The notes beneath the pieces were generated by a model. The model searched no databases. It was not told where the DNA came from and worked only from the letters and a program-made list of their open reading frames with translations. A stretch of DNA of 8,453 nucleotides from QQUK01 sp913009765 (GTDB taxonomy: Bacteria > Zixibacteria > MSB-5A5 > GN15 > FEB-12): the NCBI GenBank assembly GCA_937900185.1, contig CALCCW010000217.1, forward strand, positions 1 through 8,453, given 5' to 3'. This document shows positions 1-6,727 of this stretch, piece by piece. The position numbers and the translations under genes are program-made. Each line of letters starts with the position of its first letter. The stretch's first letter is position 1.

Positions 1-31
1 TCATCATCTTTTGTTCTTTTCTTTTTTTTTT
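1..31. other. Low-complexity T-rich contig end (sequencing artefact)
   Basis: This C/T-rich stretch ends in a run of T directly outside the P5 adapter. Seen from the other strand it is poly-A following the adapter terminus, which is the usual result when an Illumina read runs past the end of its template. It should not be regarded as genomic. An apparent open frame starting at position 11 is created by this stretch plus the adapter. Confidence 0.9.
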
Positions 32-89
32 AATGATACGGCGACCACCGAGATCTACACTCTTTCCCTACACGACGCTCTTCCGATCT
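32..89 (+). other. Illumina P5 / TruSeq universal adapter, left contig end
   Basis: All 58 bases match the P5 flow-cell plus read-1 adapter, from AATGATACGGCGACCACC to GCTCTTCCGATCT. The match is from memory, but the sequence is unmistakable. Translated in the frame of the downstream gene it gives the peptide NDTATTEIYTLSLHDALPI, a known contaminant in protein databases. Genomic sequence begins at 90. An identical copy in inverted orientation caps the other end at 8281-8338. Confidence 0.99.
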
Positions 90-1186
90 ATGCAATAATA
101 TCTATTAAAGGACTTATAGAAAACTCCGCCAATATTATATGTAAAAAATTTTCCCATACCGGTGAAATTAACGGCTCTCTCAGATTGTTTGCCAATAATG
201 GTTTTATAGACGGAGCCGTCAAACGATCCGGTCTGTTTTTTTGTAATGAACTTAATATTGGCAAAAATGCCGTATTTGGTAAAGATGTCTATGCATATGG
301 AAGTAATATAAACATTGAAGGAACCGTACATGGTAATGTTACTATTCACTCGGGTTCTTCTATAATTATTAGTTCCGGCATAACTGTCAATAATGAGGGA
401 GTGTATATTTCCGGTACAATTGATGGTGATTTGACTGTTTATGCGAAAAAAATCCATATTGTTGCCCCTGCACTTATCAAAGGTAATTTTAAATATATCT
501 CTGATAATCAAGCAGATATAGATATAAATTCCGGTGCAACAATCTTAGGCAGTACAACATGGGACCTGCCCGAAAAAGCTGAAGCTGATGAAGAAGAAAC
601 TCTCTTTTTGACAACAGTAAAATCAGGGTCTAAACTATTGGCAGCATTTTTATTTGGCATTCTTCTCATGCTTTTGGGCAAAAACTATATCAGCACTATG
701 GTTTTTCAACTTCAGGAGCGTTTTGCAATTTCAGCAGCAGTTGGATTTATCTCATTGGCTGTGTTAGTCATTTTTGTAATCATTCTTATTCTGACGCTTA
801 TATTAATTATTGTTGGATTAACATTGATTTCAAAAGGAACTGTTGTTGGCGGTACAATTATATTGGCTCTCTCAACTATTATGATTCCGATTTCATCTGT
901 TACTATTGTAACTGTGAGTACGATGATTTACAGCGGGAAAATTGTGTTAGCACTATTGTTAGGTTATACAATTATCCGTAAATTGAAAACTAATCCAAAA
1001 TATCTCAGTAAGAGCCAACTCTTTTTAGGACTGCTTATAATGTATATTCTATTTGCTCTGCCTTATATAGGAACACTTCTCTTTATAATAATTTCAATAA
1101 TAGGTGCCGGAGCAATAATTTTGGGAATAAAAGACTGTAATAAAGGACTTAAAAAAAACAAAATCAACGACCAAGCCGGTATCTAA
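90..1186 (+). CDS. Bactofilin-like polymer-forming protein with polytopic membrane domain (5'-truncated)
   Basis: About 364 genuine residues remain; the true start lies outside the contig, and any residues encoded before position 90 come from the adapter. The first ~155 residues (92-560) are short beta-strand repeats of the type G-x-hydrophobic-x-G-[ND], such as IEGTVHGNVTIHSG and ISGTIDGDLTVYA, like the beta-helical core of bactofilins (polymer-forming cytoskeletal proteins). An acidic linker (EKAEADEEE, near 575-598) follows. Then come about six strongly hydrophobic segments between roughly 629 and 1129, and a short Lys-rich tail. This is a known but poorly characterised architecture in which a bactofilin-like domain is joined to a membrane anchor; whether the beta-helix faces the periplasm or cytoplasm is not visible. 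The family assignment rests on repeat pattern and architecture, not on a catalytic motif. It is convergent with ggt, with only 2 nt between the stop codons, so the two are not one operon. Confidence 0.75.
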
Positions 1187-1188
1187 AA

Positions 1189-2904
1189 TTAGTAACCGGA
1201 TGTAGTCCCTCTACCTCTGGGGTCAGATGCTCCTGTTTTAAAATGGGAGGGGTCAATATATATTATTTGTAAATCTGAATACGGCTGCCGTTCTTTTATT
1301 GTATATCCATACGATTCTAATTTGTTCTGAGTCTCTTTAGAAAATCTGTCTTTTTCAAGATACAAAATATCAGGAATCCATTGATGATGGAACCGTCCCA
1401 ACGACGCTGCTTCTTGTACATTCAATTGAAACCTGGTAACATCTAAAATAGCTTGAGCAACCACTGTAATAATTTTAGAACCGCCCGGAGCTCCTAAAAT
1501 CAAGAGGGGCTCATTATCTTTTAAAACGATAGTCGGTGACATGGATGACAGCATTCTTTTTTTTGGTTCAATTTTATTAGCTGCTCCGCCTATCAGCCCA
1601 TACAAGTTCTGCTCCCCCGGTTTTACCGAAAAATCATCCATCTCATTGTTTAACAAAAAGCCAAAACCGTTCACAGCAAGCTTAGAGCCATAGGAACTGT
1701 TTAATGTATATGTAATCGAAACAAGATTTCCGTCTTTATCGGCAATAGAAAAATGGGTTGTTTCATCAGATTCAGCAGTCATCATACCGCCCGGAAGGAT
1801 TTCATCAGAATTTTTTGCTTTACCAATCTCAATTTGCTTTCTCCTATTATTCAAATAATCATCTGACAATAATCTTTTGACAGGCACATTATAAAACAAA
1901 GGGTCGCCAAGATGTTTGGAGCGGTCAGCAAAAGCAAGTTTTGATACTTCGGAAAAAAGATTTATATATTCCGCCGAGTTGGGACTATATCGAGAAAAAT
2001 CATACGGTTCCAACAATTTAAGAATCTGTCCAACAATAATACCGCCGGAACTTGGCGGAGCCATGCTGTAAATATCAAGTGAATCAAATGTAAAATGTAT
2101 AGGTTCCCGCCACACAGAAGTGTACTCTGCCAAATCCTCTTGTGTTATAAGTCCACCGTAGGCAGCCATAGTTGCAGCTATTGAGTCGGCAATCTCCCCT
2201 TTGTAAAATCCGTCTCTGCCTTCAGCGGCGATACGGTACAACGCTTTGGCTAATTTTTTTTGTACAAAAAGATTATTTTCTGTAACTGTTTGATTATTTG
2301 GAAAAAATATTTCTGCACTTGTTGGAAATTTTGTTAAGACTTCTCTGTTGTCTCGTAAAGAAGATTCCAAATATGCATCAACTATAAAACCGCTGTCAGC
2401 TAACTTAGCCGCAATAGAAACTAAATCATTCCATTCCATCGACCCTTTTTCTTCCCAAAGAGTATACAAACCAGCAACAGTTCCCGGAACTCCAACTGCT
2501 TTTGCCCCGACTGTAGAAAGCTCGGCAATAACATTGCTGTCATTGTCAAGATACATTGTCTCATAAGCTGCTTTTGGTGCTGTTTCACGAAAATCTAACG
2601 ACGTTATCTCCTGAGTAGAGCCGTCACGCAATACAGCAAACCCACCTCCGCCAATATTACCTGCTTCGGGATGTACAACCGCCAAAGTAAAAGCAACTGC
2701 AACGGCAGCATCAAATGCATTCCCTCCATTTTTTAATACTTGTACGCCTATTTCTGTTGCGATTGGAGATGCTGTTGCGACAACACCGTTTTCATAATAT
2801 GTTTCTATTTTTACCGCAGAACAATTTAATAAATTTAATAAAACAAAAACCGCTCCACATAATAGAAAAACTATATAAGAGCGGTTTTTAAAATTGTACT
2901 TCAT
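1189..2904 (-). CDS. ggt: Gamma-glutamyltransferase (gamma-glutamyltranspeptidase), exported
   Basis: This 571-residue Ntn hydrolase cleaves or transfers the gamma-glutamyl group of glutathione and related peptides. It is made as a proenzyme that cuts itself before a catalytic Thr. The N terminus has a basic start and a hydrophobic segment (about 11-27), so export is expected. Cys28 sits in LLNC, a poor lipobox because Asn precedes the Cys, so lipid attachment is possible but doubtful. Family features in order: GGNAFDAAVA (60-69), GNIGGGGFA (82-90), LDFRETAP with the probable glutamate-binding Arg106, PPSSGG (283-288), ETTHFSIADKDGN with the predicted nucleophile Thr382 (codon 1759-1761), NNEMDDF (419-425), MLSSMSPT with Ser453-Ser454, and GAPGG (471-475). 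All expected active-site motifs are present and the length is normal for the family. The ATG lies 9 nt after the stop of the upstream glycosidase gene, has no clear Shine-Dalgarno, and is probably translationally coupled. A role in recovering Glu and Cys-Gly is inferred from the family. Confidence 0.96.
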   Translation of the reverse strand: MKYNFKNRSYIVFLLCGAVFVLLNLLNCSAVKIETYYENGVVATASPIATEIGVQVLKNGGNAFDAAVAVAFTLAVVHPEAGNIGGGGFAVLRDGSTQEITSLDFRETAPKAAYETMYLDNDSNVIAELSTVGAKAVGVPGTVAGLYTLWEEKGSMEWNDLVSIAAKLADSGFIVDAYLESSLRDNREVLTKFPTSAEIFFPNNQTVTENNLFVQKKLAKALYRIAAEGRDGFYKGEIADSIAATMAAYGGLITQEDLAEYTSVWREPIHFTFDSLDIYSMAPPSSGGIIVGQILKLLEPYDFSRYSPNSAEYINLFSEVSKLAFADRSKHLGDPLFYNVPVKRLLSDDYLNNRRKQIEIGKAKNSDEILPGGMMTAESDETTHFSIADKDGNLVSITYTLNSSYGSKLAVNGFGFLLNNEMDDFSVKPGEQNLYGLIGGAANKIEPKKRMLSSMSPTIVLKDNEPLLILGAPGGSKIITVVAQAILDVTRFQLNVQEAASLGRFHHQWIPDILYLEKDRFSKETQNKLESYGYTIKERQPYSDLQIIYIDPSHFKTGASDPRGRGTTSGY

Positions 2905-2913
2905 ACAACTAAT

Positions 2914-5109
2914 TTATTTACTTTTTTCAACAATAAAGATTAAGCCATCCGGATATTGAATATGAAGTGAAATACCTTCTCTGAGTTCTTTTGAAGTAAC
3001 TTTCAAAGGAACTATTTCTTCATCTTCAACTTGCTCGGCAAAAATATCAATCAGTTTCATCTTGGTAGCTTTAAATCCAAGTGCTTTTAAATCAGCCTTG
3101 ATAATAATTTCTTTTTCGCCGGATTCAAAACCATCAGATAGTTCCCCCGGAGGAGGAGCAACGATATAGAGCAGACCTTTTTTCTCACCCATCTGGAAAG
3201 AGATGTCAACTGACGGGTCTGAACAATACAGGTAAGATTCATGTTTTTCATTCTGCAGAATAGACTCAAAGAAAGATAGTTTTTGATGATTTCCACCAGA
3301 GGCAAAGTCAAACGCAAAGAGATAGAAATTGCCTTTGAATCTTGATGACGAAACACCAATAACTTTGGCATCTGATTTAACCAGTTTTTTTACTTTGGAA
3401 TCATCAGTTGAGCGAATCGACCCATAAATATAGCCCGGATACGAACCGATTTTATGATCGATAGAACCTATTCGATAATCAACAGAAGTCTTGATTCTAA
3501 AATGATTAGCAAGAATCTGACAATCTTTTATATTCTCATCATACTTTGGCATTAAACCACACATCACAACTGTTACCCCGGATTTAACCAGTTCAACTAT
3601 TGCTTCCTGTTCTTTTTCTGCCATAATTTCAGTTGATACAATAAAAATAAGTTTGTAAATTTTTAAAGTTTCAAAATCTCTGTTTTCTCTAATACCGTAA
3701 TTCATTTTCAATCGCATTAAATCACGACAAATACCTAACAAAGAATCAGAAACCAATTTTTTTGTATATTCAAATTCATTTTTAACAGAGACTCTGGACA
3801 TCCAGGAATACATACGATTTCCGACAACCGCAATCTGGTCTTCAGATTCCATCTCTTCAAGACCCAGTTCCACTAATTTGCTTGTGAAGTTTTTCAAAAG
3901 ATTGTACCCTTTTGAAATAGTTCCATCGTTAAATAACGGTGCTCCGTACCATTTTTCACGATTTACAAACATATAATGGTTTAACCCTTTGAAACCCGAT
4001 GACAATCCGGCAGACAAATAGAATCTGCGAATATTATTTGTTATCGGAGCTATCTCTTCTTCACGGGCAGGGTCTGCTGCTGCTCCACCAGAGGTAAAAG
4101 ATGATGCGTAGGCAAAACCATATTCAGATTTTAAAAATTTTCCTTTTATTGAGAGAGCAAAATAATTCCCGTCAGGAAACACATTTGTTCCTAAAAACGG
4201 TGACCTGTCCTCCGGTACCAAATTAAATGCAGGAAGCAAATCCCCTTTATCAAAATAAAGAGATCTAAAAATTAATGGCTCTACTGTATATGCTTTAAAA
4301 ATATCTTCTAATGTCTCTAAATATGTATTCAGCATATATTCTCTGAATCGGAACCAATCAAATACTTTTGGTAAATTTTTTAAATCCACATCGGCAAAAT
4401 TACGAGGAGGCTGTACTTCTTCAAAATTATCATTTTTCTCTTTGTACAAAAAGTTCAGTTTCTTAATTTCATCATAGCGTTCTTCTAAAAACTCACCATA
4501 ATACCGCTCGAGAACATCTTGGTTGTAGTCAGCAGAACCGGGGTTCAGAAGACGATTAAACGAAGTTTCATAATCTAATTCAACCATAAATATAGGACCG
4601 CGGGGATGTACATAATTTTTTGTTGTTTCAATAAATGCTTTAAAATAGCTCTTTAAATGAAACTGAAAATTAGAATGAAGATAACTTGGAAGATACCCGC
4701 TATCAACACCATGATAATTTGGAAGTTTTTGTTCATTTCCATTGGCATCGCGAGCAAATACTTTGATGTCGTTAAAGAGAGTTTTCGGTAGTCCACCGTA
4801 TTCTAACTGACCGCCTACAAATGGTCCGGGACGCAAAATAACTTTAAACCCAAATTCACGGGCTAATTCTAAAAAAACAATTAAATCTTTTCTCGGATCA
4901 TCAAATCCGCCAAAATCAAAGGTTTTTGTCTCATCTTGGTGAATATTCCACGGTACAGTAGTTGTAATAATACGAAATCCTGCCCGTTTAATTCGTTCAA
5001 AACAGATTGACCAATATCTTTTATCAATTCGGAAGTAATGCAATTCCGCAGAAAAAGGCTGGTATGTCTCTTTTCCTATTGAAAACTTATTACCAATTAT
5101 TCCTAACAT
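2914..5109 (-). CDS. GH35-like glycoside hydrolase (beta-galactosidase or exo-beta-glucosaminidase type)
   Basis: A 731-residue protein without a signal peptide, so presumably cytoplasmic. The N-terminal TIM barrel (about 8-410) is GH35-like: AELHYFRI (21-28), VPWNIHQDE (52-60), FDFGGF (64-69), ILRPGPFVGGQLEYGGLP (91-108) and YMF (379-381). Glu181 in GPIFMVELDYETS (codon 4567-4569) aligns with the acid/base Glu, although the usual ENEY is changed to DYET. Glu329 in LKSEYGF (codon 4123-4125) is the likely nucleophile. Residues ~424-545 look like the glutamine-amidotransferase-like second domain of GH42 beta-galactosidases (KLIFIVSTEIMAEKEQEAIVE), and a beta-rich end follows. A GH35 barrel with GH42-like parts recalls the archaeal exo-beta-glucosaminidase GlmA, so the substrate may be beta-galactoside or glucosaminide. 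The ATG has a weak, close AAGG (5114-5117) and lies about 50 nt below a good promoter. It is the first gene of a unit with ggt. Confidence 0.8.
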   Translation of the reverse strand: MLGIIGNKFSIGKETYQPFSAELHYFRIDKRYWSICFERIKRAGFRIITTTVPWNIHQDETKTFDFGGFDDPRKDLIVFLELAREFGFKVILRPGPFVGGQLEYGGLPKTLFNDIKVFARDANGNEQKLPNYHGVDSGYLPSYLHSNFQFHLKSYFKAFIETTKNYVHPRGPIFMVELDYETSFNRLLNPGSADYNQDVLERYYGEFLEERYDEIKKLNFLYKEKNDNFEEVQPPRNFADVDLKNLPKVFDWFRFREYMLNTYLETLEDIFKAYTVEPLIFRSLYFDKGDLLPAFNLVPEDRSPFLGTNVFPDGNYFALSIKGKFLKSEYGFAYASSFTSGGAAADPAREEEIAPITNNIRRFYLSAGLSSGFKGLNHYMFVNREKWYGAPLFNDGTISKGYNLLKNFTSKLVELGLEEMESEDQIAVVGNRMYSWMSRVSVKNEFEYTKKLVSDSLLGICRDLMRLKMNYGIRENRDFETLKIYKLIFIVSTEIMAEKEQEAIVELVKSGVTVVMCGLMPKYDENIKDCQILANHFRIKTSVDYRIGSIDHKIGSYPGYIYGSIRSTDDSKVKKLVKSDAKVIGVSSSRFKGNFYLFAFDFASGGNHQKLSFFESILQNEKHESYLYCSDPSVDISFQMGEKKGLLYIVAPPPGELSDGFESGEKEIIIKADLKALGFKATKMKLIDIFAEQVEDEEIVPLKVTSKELREGISLHIQYPDGLIFIVEKSK

Positions 5110-5162
5110 AATGCCTTGTCTATCAATGAGTTAATGTGTAAGCCCCATCATTGTATCTTTGT

Positions 5163-5191
5163 ATAATAGTAAAATCAAACCTTAAAGTCAA
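5163..5191 (-). promoter_or_regulatory. Sigma70-type promoter for the glycosidase-ggt unit
   Basis: On the minus strand TTGACT (5186-5191) and TATTAT (5163-5168) are separated by 17 bp. Each hexamer matches the sigma70 consensus at five of six positions. Transcription would start near 5156, giving a leader of roughly 45-50 nt before the ATG at 5109. It lies between the terminator of the preceding gene and the glycosidase start, where a promoter is needed. This is a by-eye match in AT-rich DNA, so it is likely rather than proven. Confidence 0.55.
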
Positions 5192-5250
5192 ACAATAATT
5201 CGTAAGCTGTTGTCCTACAATGAGTTATTTTTGCTATTTTGTCTACACAA

Positions 5251-5282
5251 AAAAGAAGTCCTCAAAATTGAGGACTTCTTTT
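5251..5282 (-). terminator. Rho-independent terminator after the sorting-domain gene
   Basis: A perfect inverted repeat has 15-nt arms (5251-5265 and 5268-5282) around AA, with core GAAGTCCTC/GAGGACTTC. On the minus strand the hairpin ends in a run of six T (forward A-run 5249-5254), which suits the gene stopping at 5308, 25 nt upstream. The T-run on the plus strand is shorter. It insulates the downstream glycosidase-ggt promoter. Confidence 0.92.
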
Positions 5283-5307
5283 AAAGTAATATTTTAATAT
5301 AAAATGA

Positions 5308-6261
5308 CTATTTTAAGAGCATCATTTTCTTCGTTGCGGTAAAATCGCCGGCTGTCAATTTGTAAAAGTAAACGCCGGAAGAAACCTTTGTGGCATCCCA
5401 ATTAAAGATATGAGAACCTGCAGGTTGATTTTCTTGATTAAACTCTGATACCTTTTGACCGGTAACGTTATAAATAGTCAACGAAACATCGGAGTTTTTT
5501 GGAAGATCATACTTGATAGTAGTAGTAGGATTAAACGGGTTCGGATAGTTTTGAGATAAAGCAAACGAACGAGGTAAATCGGATTTTATCGGTTCAAAAT
5601 CAGTAGCTTCATCAACTACCGTATAACAATGAGGTCCATCCCAAGATGCCCTTTTCTCAATACCAACAAGAGAAGCCCACACCCATTCACCGGTTGTACG
5701 ATAAAATGCTGAATCTAAACAGATAGTTTTACCATGAGCAGATGCTCCGCCGGTAATTGGTCCGATTGTAATAGAATATGGAATATCATCAAAATCTGCG
5801 ACAAGCCCGGTACCCGAAAATGCAACACCGCCAAAACCGACAGTATCAGCACCGGAACCGGTACTAAATGGGTTAATTGCAAAAACTATATCAAATTGAG
5901 TGTGTGCAAGAATACCGACAGAACCTCCGAGAGAAACTAAAGTATCACCAACAGTAGTAGTCCAAGCAGCACCATCCGGAGAATATACAGTAAAACCGTT
6001 TGCAATACCTGTATAAGCAGTAGTTGTATCAACTTTAATAGAGTCCGGTGCATTAGGATCACCATAAAATGTTGTATCAATTTTTACACCACCACCAGTT
6101 ACACGAAGATTAAAAGTATACGTAGAGCCGGCCATAATTGAATCCGGTTGTCCGTGCCACATTGTACCGGTTATGTTTTCTAAGGTAATTGACTGCCCGA
6201 AAGAAATTCCAAACGACATAACAAAAATCGCAAGAACTATCATAATAAATTTTGTTTTCAT
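5308..6261 (-). CDS. Secreted protein with C-terminal T9SS-type (NPFNP) sorting domain
   Basis: I chose the ATG at 6261 (317 aa), not an upstream TTG at 6327, because MKTKFIMIVLAIFVMSFG begins a clean signal peptide there and GGAGG lies 11 nt upstream. Cleavage is likely around SFG-Q/S (residue 22-23). Residues ~24-225 are beta-rich, Gly/Thr/Asp-rich and not recognised; they contain a YSPDGAAW strand and an acidic Thr repeat region. Two cysteines (Cys181 in KTICLDS, Cys212 in PHCYTV) could form a disulphide. Residues ~232-317 are a classic sorting/FlgD-like Ig domain: FALSQNYPNPFNP, TTIKYDLP, VSLTIYNVTGQKV, the WDATKVSSGVYFYKL segment and the final MMLLK. In Bacteroidota this domain directs substrates to the type IX system for surface attachment or release; in other phyla that carry it the route is less certain. 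It has its own terminator and candidate promoter, so it is probably monocistronic. Function of the middle region is unknown. Confidence 0.88.
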   Translation of the reverse strand: MKTKFIMIVLAIFVMSFGISFGQSITLENITGTMWHGQPDSIMAGSTYTFNLRVTGGGVKIDTTFYGDPNAPDSIKVDTTTAYTGIANGFTVYSPDGAAWTTTVGDTLVSLGGSVGILAHTQFDIVFAINPFSTGSGADTVGFGGVAFSGTGLVADFDDIPYSITIGPITGGASAHGKTICLDSAFYRTTGEWVWASLVGIEKRASWDGPHCYTVVDEATDFEPIKSDLPRSFALSQNYPNPFNPTTTIKYDLPKNSDVSLTIYNVTGQKVSEFNQENQPAGSHIFNWDATKVSSGVYFYKLTAGDFTATKKMMLLK

Positions 6262-6272
6262 AATATTTAAAG

Positions 6273-6277
6273 CCTCC
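6273..6277 (-). promoter_or_regulatory. Ribosome binding site deciding the start of the sorting-domain gene
   Basis: GGAGG on the minus strand lies 11 nt before the ATG at 6259-6261. It supports that start over the in-frame ATG codons at 6279 and 6306 and the TTG at 6327. The ATG at 6279 overlaps the GGAGG itself, and I see no comparable site just upstream of the ATG at 6306. Spacing is slightly long but usable. Confidence 0.7.
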
Positions 6278-6327
6278 ATAGCTTTATTAGTTTGTTCATT
6301 TTTCATTCTAATTTGATCACAAAACAA

Positions 6328-6675
6328 TTAACAGTTTTCTAAATAACAACCTCCTACAATTTGCGTAACACATTACTATATATAATTTTCATTTTACATC
6401 TTTCCAATCGTCTCAACATAGATAATTTGAAATTCCAAGTCAATAAAAATCTCAAAATATTAAATTTTGCGTTGTACTTTTTTTCCATAATAAATAACAA
6501 TCTAAGACAAAATACAGAATTTTTTTTCATTCACTATGCTTTCTATATTAGTACAATAAACGTGCCGAATTTGATTAATAAAATTATACCCTCATTTAGT
6601 TAAAAACAATAAAATTAAATAAACCATACGCAAAATAATGCATATTCATAAAGTTATATGTACTCTATTTCACAA
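6328..6675. other. AT-rich intergenic region without a convincing gene
   Basis: This stretch between the two secreted-protein genes is very AT-rich and holds no ORF I believe. An 80-codon frame on the plus strand (6361-6603) has a biased Asn/Ile/Phe/Leu composition, no ribosome binding site and no recognisable motif. I see no tRNA, riboswitch or repeat. Contents are a weak promoter candidate (6379-6407) and, on the minus strand, AGGAGG at 6350-6355 with no start codon at usable spacing. The latter would lie in the leader of the sorting-domain gene. Confidence 0.6.
6379..6407 (-). promoter_or_regulatory. Candidate promoter for the sorting-domain gene
   Basis: On the minus strand TTGGAA (6402-6407) and TATATA (6379-6384) are 17 bp apart. 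Each matches four of six sigma70 consensus positions. It would give a leader of roughly 110 nt before the ATG at 6261. In DNA this AT-rich such matches arise easily by chance, so this is only a candidate. Confidence 0.3.
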
Positions 6676-6709
6676 AAAAGCCGCTATTTTTATAAAAATA
6701 GCGGCTTTT
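6676..6709 (-). terminator. Rho-independent terminator after the subtilase gene
   Basis: A perfect inverted repeat has abutting 17-nt arms (6676-6692 and 6693-6709), with core AGCCGCTATT/AATAGCGGCT. The middle TTTTTATAAAAA would open as the loop. On the minus strand it ends in a T-run (forward A-run 6674-6679) 18 nt beyond the TAA at 6728. The poly-A/poly-T flanks allow some activity in both directions, but only the minus-strand gene needs it. Confidence 0.92.
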
Positions 6710-6727
6710 GAAATATATATACTTAAT

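Noticed and set aside
90..92. ATG directly after the adapter at both ends (90-92 plus strand, 8278-8280 minus strand) as true start codons
   Set aside because: Both are out of frame with the genes they would start, and those genes are clearly mid-domain at that point; coincidence is the simplest reading.
2821..2823. Cys28 of the gamma-glutamyltransferase as a definite lipoprotein site
   Set aside because: Asn immediately before the Cys is atypical for a lipobox, so a plain signal peptide or membrane anchor is equally likely; recorded as a possibility only.
6262..6327. N-terminal extension of the sorting-domain protein from a TTG at 6327
   Set aside because: It would place 22 polar residues before a good signal peptide and has no ribosome binding site at proper spacing; the ATG at 6261 has GGAGG upstream.
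6361..6603. 80-codon plus-strand open frame in the AT-rich gap
   Set aside because: Asn/Ile/Phe/Leu-rich composition expected of random AT-rich DNA, no ribosome binding site, no motif, and antisense to the probable leader of the sorting-domain gene.
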